A stretch of DNA of 64,000 bases from Saprospiraceae bacterium (GTDB taxonomy: Bacteria; Bacteroidota; Bacteroidia; Chitinophagales; Saprospiraceae). Position 1 is the first letter of the stretch. Each line of letters starts with the position of its first letter. Below the pieces are notes generated by a model that did no database searches, had not been told where the DNA came from, and saw only the letters and a program-made list of their open reading frames with translations. Of this stretch, positions 48,374 through 57,200 are shown piece after piece. The translations under genes were made by a program, and so were the position numbers. The DNA lies in the NCBI GenBank assembly GCA_016715465.1, contig JADKAA010000024.1, forward strand, positions 744,001 through 808,000, read 5' to 3'.

Positions 48374-48435
48374 GTTATCATACCAATGCCACCGCAGTTT
48401 ATCTGGTATTATATTTATGGTAAGTGGAAAAAAAA

Positions 48436-48909
48436 TCACCCATCCAGCAGTTCATGAAAAACATATTCTTCATTGTATTCAACCTCATATTTTTTCAACA
48501 AGGCCAGATATTCATCTTTGAATGATATTTTTTTGTGGTGTTCTTTTTGATTATCGATGTACTTGATTACCCTGTCCACATGGCTTTTGCTATAGCTGAA
48601 TCCACCATACCCTTCCTGCCACCGGAATTTTGATTTAATAAATTTTTTCTCATTCACAAAGAGAGAACTCTTGCTTTTTACAACAGACATTAAATCCGCC
48701 ATGGATTGATGTGGTTTCATCGCAATCAAAATGTGGATGTGATCAAAACAGGAATTGATGGCCACCAAAAGGTGGTTGTTTGTTTTGACTACTGAGGTAA
48801 TGAATTTGTGTAATTCATCCTCCCATTCTGGTTTTATGAGGTTGGACCTGAATTTGACTGCGAATACAAATTGGACGTAAACCTGGGTGTAGGTGTTTGT
48901 GGTTGCCAT
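48436..48909 (-). CDS. IS200/RAYT-like HUH tyrosine transposase
   Basis: 157 residues of the Y1_Tnp family. The HUH motif is H57-I-H59 (CFDHIHILIAM) and the catalytic Tyr117 lies in VIKYIDNQKEHHKK, the YIxNQxxHH form. These enzymes cut and rejoin single-stranded DNA next to hairpins. No TnpB/IscB partner is present. REP-like palindromes begin 62 bp beyond its 3' end and 103 bp beyond its 5' end, in opposite orientations, the arrangement of REP-associated tyrosine transposases (RAYTs). It is therefore probably the enzyme that spread or maintains these repeats. Confidence 0.88.
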   Translation of the reverse strand: MATTNTYTQVYVQFVFAVKFRSNLIKPEWEDELHKFITSVVKTNNHLLVAINSCFDHIHILIAMKPHQSMADLMSVVKSKSSLFVNEKKFIKSKFRWQEGYGGFSYSKSHVDRVIKYIDNQKEHHKKISFKDEYLALLKKYEVEYNEEYVFHELLDG

Positions 48910-49012
48910 TTTTCATAGATTTGGGTTCGTTTTCAAATGTAATTGGTTTTTGCTAATGATGCAAGAGGTACTTCAAAAATTGATTTTCTACCATAAGATG
49001 GAGGAGGATAAC

Positions 49013-49098
49013 AGCCCCGCTGGGGCTTCCAGGGTAGGGTGTTCAGGATGGTTAGGACAGCTGCCCCGCTGGGGCAACGGCAGGAGGCGAACAGCCCC
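49013..49098 (-). repeat. REP-like palindromes on the other side of the HUH transposase
   Basis: AGCCCCGCTGGGGCT at 49013-49027 and TGCCCCGCTGGGGCA at 49062-49076 are the reverse complement of the left-hand array motif. A third palindrome begins at 49093 (AGCCCC) with a period of 80 bp and breaks off at 49098, where the IS110 element starts. Its other half is at 50514. Confidence 0.85.
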
Positions 49099-49213
49099 TC
49101 TGATTTCTATGGTATAATCTATTATTAGTTCATTATTTTTTAATACATAATTAAATATTTTTTATTGTTGAAAATCAATAGATTATCATTAGTTATGCAC
49201 ACACCTAGATGTT

Positions 49214-50233
49214 TTATGCAGCAAATGCAAATTGAAAGTCCGCTTTATATTTTTGCTTATTCATCACGCAAGAAAAAACTGTTTTCAATATCTTGTTTCT
49301 TAGGCAATTTATTGCTGCCATTTTATTTTTACCTTCTTCAACTTTTTTTGCATAATACCTACCAAAATTATTATTGGATGTCATAATTGAAAGTGCTCCC
49401 ATGTGCAATAGTGATTTAAGATGTTTATTAGCTTTCTTCGAAACCCGTTGTTTTCCTCTATACATACCTGAAGATCTTTCAAAGGGGACCACTCCACAAT
49501 AGCTACCCAGCTGTTTTGAATTTTTGAATTTTGTGAAATTTCCTGTAAAGCATATTAGGGCTGCTGCTGTAACCGGGCCTATACCTGGAACACTGACTGC
49601 ATTTTTATAATTGGTATGCAAACCCTGATCACTTTTAATTATGGTTAATATTTTTGAATCAATATTTTTAATTGCTTCTTCCATATCTTCAAGAAGAGCT
49701 TTATTATTATTCTTTAACCACACAAATGTGTTTGTGGGCATGAAATTTTTATAATCTTCTTCTTTTTGAACACACTGAGATCTCAATTTTACCAATGAGG
49801 CTCGCTCAGATATTAGGATTTTGAGCTCCTTGAGCTCATTTGAGGATGGCTGAACAATATCTAATTTGTCTCTAAATCTATGTGCATATTCAGCAATTCT
49901 TTTTGCATCAATTTCATCAGTTTTATTTCTATCAACCTTCACTACAGCTTTTAATGTTCCTGGGTGAATTAGTGCTACTCTGTGTTGAAGTTCAAATAAT
50001 ATCTCCAAAATATGATTATTATAAATCCCAGTGTACTCAAAAACAAATAATAAGCTCTTACAAAGTTGAGCCTTTTCATAGTCCAAAATCAAAGCATATA
50101 TCTCTTTGATAAATTTTTTTAAATCAGATTTAGTATTTTTTACAACTCTTGTAAGCAAATACTTTTCGCTGTCGTAAAGACAAAAATCAATTTTTTCTTT
50201 ACAAATGTCTCCTGCAAGGTAGTAATCTGTCAT
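49214..50233 (-). CDS. IS110-family DEDD recombinase (transposase)
   Basis: 339 residues, normal length. The N-terminal RuvC-like DEDD domain has Asp9 (LAGDICKEK), Glu66 (FEYTG), Asp106 and Asp109 (DRNKTDEIDAKRIAEYA). A coiled linker follows, then the Transposase_20 domain with VPGIGPVTAAALICFTG and the serine region ERSSGMYRGKQRVSKK (Ser254/Ser255). No frameshift, so it may be active. Family knowledge: IS110 recombinases of the IS621 type use a bridge RNA encoded in the non-coding end upstream of the gene to choose donor and target. That region is present here at 50234-50513. Confidence 0.93.
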   Translation of the reverse strand: MTDYYLAGDICKEKIDFCLYDSEKYLLTRVVKNTKSDLKKFIKEIYALILDYEKAQLCKSLLFVFEYTGIYNNHILEILFELQHRVALIHPGTLKAVVKVDRNKTDEIDAKRIAEYAHRFRDKLDIVQPSSNELKELKILISERASLVKLRSQCVQKEEDYKNFMPTNTFVWLKNNNKALLEDMEEAIKNIDSKILTIIKSDQGLHTNYKNAVSVPGIGPVTAAALICFTGNFTKFKNSKQLGSYCGVVPFERSSGMYRGKQRVSKKANKHLKSLLHMGALSIMTSNNNFGRYYAKKVEEGKNKMAAINCLRNKILKTVFSCVMNKQKYKADFQFAFAA

Positions 50234-50275
50234 TTTTAATTAATTTTAAGATGAGATAATATGAGTTGAGTATTT

Positions 50276-50404
50276 AAGTGAACTCCAATCCCTTACTAAT
50301 GGGTTTTCCCAAATTTCTATTTGGATTTTACTTAAATGTAAAGAGAGGATTAAATCAGAGGATAGGCTTTTAGCCTAGGGGCAACGTAATTTGCCTCTCT
50401 TTAC
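50276..50404 (-). ncRNA. Candidate bridge RNA of the IS110 element
   Basis: In the non-coding end upstream of the recombinase, two stem-loops follow each other. The first (5') has a perfect 11-bp stem, 50394-50404 with 50338-50348, an internal loop and an inner hairpin (50372-50377 with 50363-50368). The second has arms 50321-50333 and 50276-50288 (11 of 13 pairs, one of them a wobble). In transcript sense the first loop holds CGTTGCCCC (50378-50386), identical to the REP arm and flank at 49071-49079. The second holds ATAGAAAT (50313-50320), identical to the far end of the element at 49103-49110. This order and sense agree with target and donor guides of IS621-type bridge RNAs. Exact ends not determined. 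Confidence 0.6.
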
Positions 50405-50513
50405 CTCAACTTTTCCACAAAATTAACATTTCCAAACTCCCCCCAGACCCCCCTATTATTATACATTTATATTTTTATAATATATCAGTATTTTTCCATT
50501 TGCAAATCTAAAG

Positions 50514-50567
50514 GGGGCTTCCGTGGTAGGGTGTTCATGATAGGTAGGACAGCTGCCCACTGGGGCA
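50514..50567 (-). repeat. REP-like unit to the right of the IS110 element
   Basis: Half palindrome GGGGCT at 50514-50519, then a unit matching 49022-49076 with several substitutions, ending in a decayed palindrome TGCCCACTGGGGCA at 50554-50567. The region 50568-50650 holds nothing recognisable. Confidence 0.75.
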
Positions 50568-50650
50568 AAGGAGGGATGCTTATAAATATCAAGGCATAGT
50601 ACAATACCCACTTTGATAAGAAGCAGATGGTTTTAAAGAAAATAAAAAAA

Positions 50651-51850
50651 TTAATTGCCCGGCTGGATGTGCCCCTGATTTACCATCGCTCCGGTGATGT
50701 TGCCGGTACCTTTGTAGATGCCGGTATTGACGAATGTAGCGATGTCAATGGTGCTGTTGTTCCAGATGATGCCTGAGCTGTTGTTGTTGATGCCGCCGGT
50801 GATATACAGCGTGTCTTCGGGCCATCGCAGGTATTCGCCATTTATGATGTTCAATTGGTCAATGGTGCAGGTAAAGCCATTGGGTCTGATGACCACGGAG
50901 TGGTTGTTTACATTGATGACATCATCATTTATATCTTTCAACAGGAGGATCTCTGTGCCGTCCACAGCAGCGGCGGTGATGGCGTCTTGCAGGGTGTTGT
51001 ATTTTACTCCGCCTATTTCCGCGGCTTTGTCTTCGAGGCTGATGCCGTACACGATGAAAGCAATGCCTTTAAACTGTGGGTTATTGCCGTTTATATCCAA
51101 TTCGAAGATCTGATTCCAGGAGATGTTATCGAATTGATAGGCATTGCCTGTGGCAATATGGGTGGTACCGAGGGTTCGTGGTGGACTAAAAGGGCCACTT
51201 GCCAATGAACCAGCAACCTGATGTTCAATCCAGTAGGTGCCACTCGAAAGAGGTAAAGCAGCCATGGAAACTATGGATTTCATCAATGGCCGCGTTGTAT
51301 TGGTATATGAGGGAGTCTGGACACGGTAAATGCCGGAGAAATGTGAGCCACCCAACCGGTTGGTGGTCAAATCCCCAAATACGATGGGACCTGAGCCTGG
51401 CGCAGCTGCTTTTCGTAATTGCATGCGCAGATTATTGATGGTAGAGGTAGTGGTAGAACCAGTCTGATAATTAAATATGGCGATGGAGTCGATCACCCAA
51501 AGCTCACCCGGGGGTACCATAAATTCATCGGCCAGGGCAAAACCTCCTGAAATGTTCACACTTATTCCAATAAATTGTCCGGTGCTGCCACTTACATTGG
51601 CACCTCCAGCACCCAGTCCGGGATAATTGATCAATTCGCTTTGGTCATATAAGACGGGACCCGCCATCATGAACCTCTTACCCTCGCTGCCAGATTCTGG
51701 TCTTTGCGTCTGAGAATCTACTCTTTTAAGTAGTTGTGAAGTATTGCCGGTAGCATTAGATACACTTATTAGCTCGCCAATGATGGTATAATTTTGTGCC
51801 CTTACCTGAAGCCCGGATGACAATAACAAAAGGAAAATAAATAAACGCAT
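50651..51850 (-). CDS. Secreted protein of unknown function, apparently truncated at the C-terminus
   Basis: 399 residues from Met at 51850, which starts the signal peptide MRLFIFLLLLSSGLQVRA; the frame is open to 51922. The body is beta-rich with no recognised enzyme domain: a ~190-residue jellyroll-like part (FALADEFMVPPGELWVIDSI ... YWIEHQVAG), then a segment with ISLEDKAAEIGGVKYNTLQDAI and a repeat-like end. It stops at GAMVNQGHIQPGN, which in similar proteins is followed by repeats and a sorting domain. The stop is ~85 bp from the REP/IS110 block, so the 3' end was probably lost. Confidence 0.65.
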   Translation of the reverse strand: MRLFIFLLLLSSGLQVRAQNYTIIGELISVSNATGNTSQLLKRVDSQTQRPESGSEGKRFMMAGPVLYDQSELINYPGLGAGGANVSGSTGQFIGISVNISGGFALADEFMVPPGELWVIDSIAIFNYQTGSTTTSTINNLRMQLRKAAAPGSGPIVFGDLTTNRLGGSHFSGIYRVQTPSYTNTTRPLMKSIVSMAALPLSSGTYWIEHQVAGSLASGPFSPPRTLGTTHIATGNAYQFDNISWNQIFELDINGNNPQFKGIAFIVYGISLEDKAAEIGGVKYNTLQDAITAAAVDGTEILLLKDINDDVINVNNHSVVIRPNGFTCTIDQLNIINGEYLRWPEDTLYITGGINNNSSGIIWNNSTIDIATFVNTGIYKGTGNITGAMVNQGHIQPGN

Positions 51851-52058
51851 ATGGCAAGTTGGCACAATAGAAAGTTTAATGAAGGAACATCTTGGATTAG
51901 TGGGCAAATTTAGGTTAAACATTTCTCTTTAATGCTATGATGGCTTGCTTTTTAATGGTTTTTCTTTAGTGGTAGTGGGTAATTCAATTTGATTACTCAC
52001 TAATATATAAAATTTTGTTGTCTAATGCTTTATCTGAATATTTATTGCCAGGAGGGCT

Positions 52059-54194
52059 TTATTGTGTATTAATTTGGGTGGACCCGGCAATGGTCAGTGA
52101 GCCCTGACCCGAAACTGTTTTTTGACTGCTGCCATTGGCGATGTTGAGGTCAACGTTGTTTAAAGTCAGGGTCTTATTTGGGCCGATGACGAAGCCGTGC
52201 AATGCCGCATTGAAATCAAGGGAGATTTCGGGTTTGGCAGCCGGCGTTCCCGCAATGGTTACATTTTTTTGAATGGGCAGTTCTGCAGTCAACAGGGTAG
52301 TGGTTGTGTTTGGAAAGTCATAGGTTACCGTACCTCCTTCATCAATGCATTCCAAAATATTTCTCAACGTCCCAAATCCACTGTTTTGACTGTTTCTTAC
52401 CACGGTGCCTTCCACCTCCAGGGTAGCTGTATCTGCCAGCACACAGCCCGTATTGAAAGTTACCGTAACGGAATATTGAATTGTTAAAGATGGGTTTGAT
52501 TGGAAACTTTGGGTCGTCTGGCCGTAATTCCAAACATACTGCATGGCCGGTTGCTGAACGCTGACAAAAGTGGTGAATTCCGAGCAAATCTGACCGTCAT
52601 TGAGAACTCCGGAATTTTCAGTGAACAGGATGGTCACCCCGCTGTTAAGCGGGTCTGCATCGTTGCAGTCGTCGTCATTGGTCACATAACCTTCCGGTAG
52701 CCCGCAGGACATGATCGAAAACTGGGCATTGCCCAGTCCGTCATCGTCTGCATCCTGATAGTAGGCCGACAATTCACTGGAATCGGCTACCACACAAAAG
52801 GTGGCAGTGGTTTCATCCCTCAGGTACAACGGATACAACGGGTCCATGGCCATAAAGCGAAAGTCCATGCTGCCCACAAAATCGGGGTTGATGATTTGTA
52901 CCGGCATGGTGGTTATGCCTGCTGCCACTGCGGTATCCGGAATCATCGGGACAAAAGGTGCAAATTCGTGTACAATGGGTGCCACGTCATCTCCCAGGAT
53001 GGCATATGGCTGATACAAAAAGGTGGCGCCCAGGGTCAATACTTTTTTGAGGGCTCCGCTGTAAAATTTAAGCATGATGGTATCTCCTCCGGTGGCATTG
53101 CCTGCCACCTGCAAATAATAGAGACCATTGATGCTGTTTTTTATCGCAAGTCCCCTCACTTCGTTTCCGACAAAGGCGGCCAGCACATCATCCTCATGAT
53201 GAAATTGATATTTTGGGGTGTAGTTCAGCTTCGTAATGACAGACATGGAGGCGCCAAAATTCCCAATCACTTCCCAGGAAGGTTTTGGTTCTGCGGGACT
53301 GCTTTCTGCTATTACCGGCACATAGTCGTATTTGATGAATGGCCCTGGATATTGATTTTCGTAGTTATGCAAGGACACCGCTGCAAATTGTCCACCCAGC
53401 ACGATGCCCTGGCTGGGTATCACGGGCTGCCATAAGGGTGCGGCATACAGGGGAGTGACATGGAATGGGATCGACACTTCCGCGAAAAATTCTGTTTGGG
53501 GTACATATCGCTCACCCGGTGCCCTGGTGTAAGCCATCGCAGATTCTTCCGTAGCACGCACAATGAGATGGGTTTGACCAGTAAAGCCTGTAACGCCGCT
53601 TACATGTAACACACTGCCCTGAAAACTTACATTCAAATTGGGGTTGGGTGTATAGGTCCAGTCAACCGGATAGCCATCCGGCTGAATGAGATAGGGAAAC
53701 ATGTCAAAGGCTACAAATGGCAAGCCCTGGATTGTCTGCTGTGGAGGAACCGGGAGCAAACCAATGGGTGCATTGTTGTCCGGATAAATGTTGATGACGT
53801 ATGGTATGTCCAACGTACCTGTAATTTTCTGTGCCTCAAAAATAAAGGGATGCAGTACCTCGTACACCTGATCGGTATCGTGATGGTAAACTTTTATTTT
53901 AAGGGTATCAATGGGCTGGTTGGCGTATATCGTGATGAAATGCCTGTATAATCCATTTCCCAAGGAAATCGAATTCCCAAGCCCCTTTATTTGATTTCCC
54001 TTAAAAAAGGCGACTACATCACTGGCATGGTCTGAAGCTACGTCACTCAGTTTGATGGTCGCAATAACGTTTGCTGAATATTGATGATTGGAACCATTGG
54101 GCGGAGACCAGTTTGGATTTTGTGCGTCAATATCCGTCGATATAAATGCCATCAGCATGGATATAATTCCCCACGATTTCAGTAAAAAGTTCAT
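52059..54194 (-). CDS. Secreted multidomain protein sharing modules with neighbours
   Basis: 711 residues, with a signal peptide ending near DIDAQ. Two copies of a ~105-residue module (~25-135, ~325-430) have the pattern NVIAxIKL...DVVAFFKGNQIKG and SVITKL...DVLAAFVGNEVRG, then DTIMLKFYSG. The same module occurs twice in the 54283-61407 protein. A cadherin-like segment (~140-240), an acidic metal-binding-like stretch (YYQDADDDGLGN, ~495) and the C-terminal module GTLRNILECIDEGG ... LTLNNVDLNIANGS follow. That last module is shared with the 29695-31995 protein. No T9SS domain at the end. Role unknown, likely surface or matrix. Confidence 0.75.
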   Translation of the reverse strand: MNFLLKSWGIISMLMAFISTDIDAQNPNWSPPNGSNHQYSANVIATIKLSDVASDHASDVVAFFKGNQIKGLGNSISLGNGLYRHFITIYANQPIDTLKIKVYHHDTDQVYEVLHPFIFEAQKITGTLDIPYVINIYPDNNAPIGLLPVPPQQTIQGLPFVAFDMFPYLIQPDGYPVDWTYTPNPNLNVSFQGSVLHVSGVTGFTGQTHLIVRATEESAMAYTRAPGERYVPQTEFFAEVSIPFHVTPLYAAPLWQPVIPSQGIVLGGQFAAVSLHNYENQYPGPFIKYDYVPVIAESSPAEPKPSWEVIGNFGASMSVITKLNYTPKYQFHHEDDVLAAFVGNEVRGLAIKNSINGLYYLQVAGNATGGDTIMLKFYSGALKKVLTLGATFLYQPYAILGDDVAPIVHEFAPFVPMIPDTAVAAGITTMPVQIINPDFVGSMDFRFMAMDPLYPLYLRDETTATFCVVADSSELSAYYQDADDDGLGNAQFSIMSCGLPEGYVTNDDDCNDADPLNSGVTILFTENSGVLNDGQICSEFTTFVSVQQPAMQYVWNYGQTTQSFQSNPSLTIQYSVTVTFNTGCVLADTATLEVEGTVVRNSQNSGFGTLRNILECIDEGGTVTYDFPNTTTTLLTAELPIQKNVTIAGTPAAKPEISLDFNAALHGFVIGPNKTLTLNNVDLNIANGSSQKTVSGQGSLTIAGSTQINTQ

Positions 54195-54227
54195 TTATTT
54201 TCCTTTTTAAACATTTACATCAGATAT

Positions 54228-54264
54228 CCGGAACGGTTTTATCCTATCGACAAAACCGTTCCGG
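54228..54264 (-). terminator. Strong intergenic hairpin, possible terminator
   Basis: A perfect 13-bp stem CCGGAACGGTTTT (54228-54240) pairs with 54252-54264 over an 11-nt loop, in the 88-bp gap after the 2374-residue gene. No long T run on the minus strand, so it may act as an mRNA-stabilising or partial stop. Confidence 0.55.
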
Positions 54265-54282
54265 CTACCCTGGTTTTTTTCC

Positions 54283-57200
54283 TTATTTTAAATACAACAC
54301 TTTGCGGGAAGAAACACCTTCCTCACTTTCGAGGTAGATAAAATAGGCTCCTCCGCTTAGTTCCTGTCTTGGTTTCCATTCCATCACATTGGATCCTGCT
54401 TTTAATGCAAATTGTCTTGTGTCCACAACCTTACCAAACAGGTCCCTGATCTTCATCGTCACTTGCTGTGCATTGGCAACTGTATGGTTTATTTGCAATA
54501 CATTAGAGAATGGATTCGGATAGACAGTTAAGTTTGTCTCACTGTTTACATCTGCAATGCCGGTGGTCTGGTCGAGATGTAATGGTGCAGGTGCATCTGC
54601 CTGACCCAAAATGCTGTTGATCCTGAAGTTCACTTTTTCAACCAACTCAAATGTTTTTTGGGTAGCTGCATCGTAGTATTTGAACGAAACCGGTTCCCCG
54701 TCCGCATTGGCATAGAGGGTCATAAAGACCATGAAAGAGTTTAAGGCCGGAATGTAAATGGCTTTTCCACTTCCCCTCACTTCATTGTTGACAAAGGCAC
54801 CAACCTCGTCGCCATCCCGGAGCATATTACTTGCATTTTCAGCGTCAACAACGATGGCAATGACATTCATGGTGTACTCGTACTTTACCGGATCTACCTG
54901 CCAGATGTTGAATGGCATTTCTTCCGGTGCCGTTTCTTCTATTACTGTCTTGCCTGTGTACTGTTTTTGTATAAGGTTTCTGGAATCTTCGTTTTTATTG
55001 GCCCTGAATGCCAGAGGGTCAGGATAGGTGAGTGTATCCAAAGCAGCCAGCCTGAGCAGGTAGCCATTCGGCGCATTCATGGATTTTAAATTTCCAATCC
55101 AGCCAACACCATTGAGGTATTGTGCAAAATGCAACTGGCTCTTAATAATGTCACCATTGGTTGGATTCAATGAAGACAGGGCTTCGTTTACCTGCATACT
55201 CTGGGTAGGCAGATAACCGATCCAGTTCCACCCTGCGGTCAGTGGTATGTCTTCCGTTTCCGGGTCGATGTAATTTCCGATGAAAGAAATCGAATCTTCC
55301 GAAACGGCATGATACTGGTACATGGTGATGGGCGTTAAGGCCGTCAGGGTACCAATCCAGGATGAAGCCATTTGAGAATAGGCACTAAAGCTGGACTGCC
55401 CTTTGATCAATGCACCTTGTGGACTGCTCAGGGAAGACAACGCCGGATTGATGGCATTGGGCGACAAGTCGAGGTTGATGGAGATCCAGTTCCATCCTGT
55501 ATGGATGAATACCTTCCTCAGTAAAGTACCATTGGTATGCAACACGATGCAAGTGCTGAGCGTGCCCTTGATGTCGTCTGCCAGGAAGGTATAATTCTCC
55601 ACGGCATACGCATACAGTTTACAATCGGAAGCGTCCCATATCTGAAACTTGATGGTCTCCCCGGTATTCTGGTTGCTATAAACCGTGAGGAAGGCCAGGT
55701 ACTTGTTGATCGAAGCCTGATATTCGATCTTGGCAAAGCCCCGCAATTCACCATCCACATAAGCGCCAACGATGTCATTTTCATCCGCAGATAAAGTGCC
55801 TTCGATATCCAGCTGTACGATGAAGTTCATCGAAAAGTTGTAGTCTGCAGAATTTAAGGCATCGGGATTGAGTACCCATTTTTCAGGACGGCATAAGTTT
55901 CTTGTCCTGAGGTTGAGGAATTCGTCGCCACCCATGAAGAATGGATTGTTACCTGTCTGTGTCCGCAGAATGATGGTGTCTTCGATCATGCCCAGTTCAA
56001 GCTCGTTGTTGACGGTAAAAAATATTTCCTCAACTTCATTCGCTACAAGGGTACCGCGGTCGGGATACACATGTACCCAATCAGGCAGATTTACAAAGGC
56101 AAACGGCACCGGATAACCGCCCCGGTTGTGGATCTTGGCGGAAATGGTCTTGGCTTCGTCCACGTATTTTACCACCTCGATGCTGTCTGTAAGCCAGGCG
56201 AGTTCGTTGCGGTCCACGTAAAACTCCCAGTCTGTACCAACCATGTTATTTCCTCTTAAATCCTGGATATTGTGCAACTCAGCCCTCATGATCTTATTTT
56301 CAAAAATCTTATTTTGAAAAATTGGATTGATCACAATTTTGTTGCCAACGCAGGATATAGTGGCATAAATAAGCTGACCAGTTTCTGCATTATACAATCC
56401 TACATTATTGGGATTTAAACTATCAGCCTGAATCAATTTATTGCAATTGATATCCTGATTGAAGGTAAACGAAATTTCGTCACCTACATGATATACGCCA
56501 TCTGATGGTTGAGGTACGCCCACCAATTTTGGAGGTTCGCGGTCTATTTTTCCCTTAATGATGTCAGAAAAACCAGGCTTGTCGGAGGCATCTCCGCTAC
56601 ATACAGCCCATGCATGGATCTCATAATTTCCATCTTCGATTTCATCTGTATCCCACATAAATTGGGTAAAGTCAGGCAGTAACAACAGTGTATCCGGATG
56701 GTTTGGCACTGATTGGAATCCTGTCCATTTTGGATTGTAAGCTTCATAAATGCCATTGGGTGTAGGTAAGTTGATCCAGGCCCCATTGCCATCCGTTCTG
56801 CGATATTGTAATCTGATAAGCTGAAATTCAGGCGAATTTAAATCATATCCCGATACCGTAATTCGGCGTAAAGTTCCCGGCTGCAGTGGATCGTTATTGA
56901 TGACAACCCAGTTTTGTTCCGGCACATTGATGTTTACCTCACTGCAAGGTCTGATGAAATCCACCCCAAGAGTAAGGGAAGAAAAAAACATTGAATCACT
57001 CTGCAATGACAGAGCGAAATCCCTTGCTACTTCACATTCTGAAACCAGCGCCACTTTAAGGTCATTATATTCATAGGCAACAGGTCCCCGCTCCACTGTT
57101 AGTGTAATAGGTATTGATGTGCCGAAAGGTACAACGTATTGGATGGTATTGTTATTTAAGGGTTGCCCATTCAATTTAATGATGGCACCGTCCGGATTGC

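Larger units (their letters stand above)
49099..50513 (-). mobile_element. IS110-family insertion sequence inside a REP palindrome
   Basis: The element of about 1.4 kb is bounded by the two halves of one palindrome: AGCCCC at 49093-49098 and GGGGCT at 50514-50519. What follows on the right (GGGGCTTCCGTGGTAGGGTG) continues the repeat unit seen intact at 49022-49041. There are no terminal inverted repeats, as usual for IS110. TCT occurs at both junctions (49099-49101 and 50507-50509), a possible core; ends are uncertain by a few bases. Contents: the DEDD recombinase gene and, upstream of it, a structured non-coding end of ~280 bp. Confidence 0.82.

Noticed and set aside
49165..49386. 73-codon plus-strand frame at the 3' side of the IS110 gene
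   Set aside because: It mostly overlaps the recombinase in antisense and has no coding features; no passenger gene is evident in the element.
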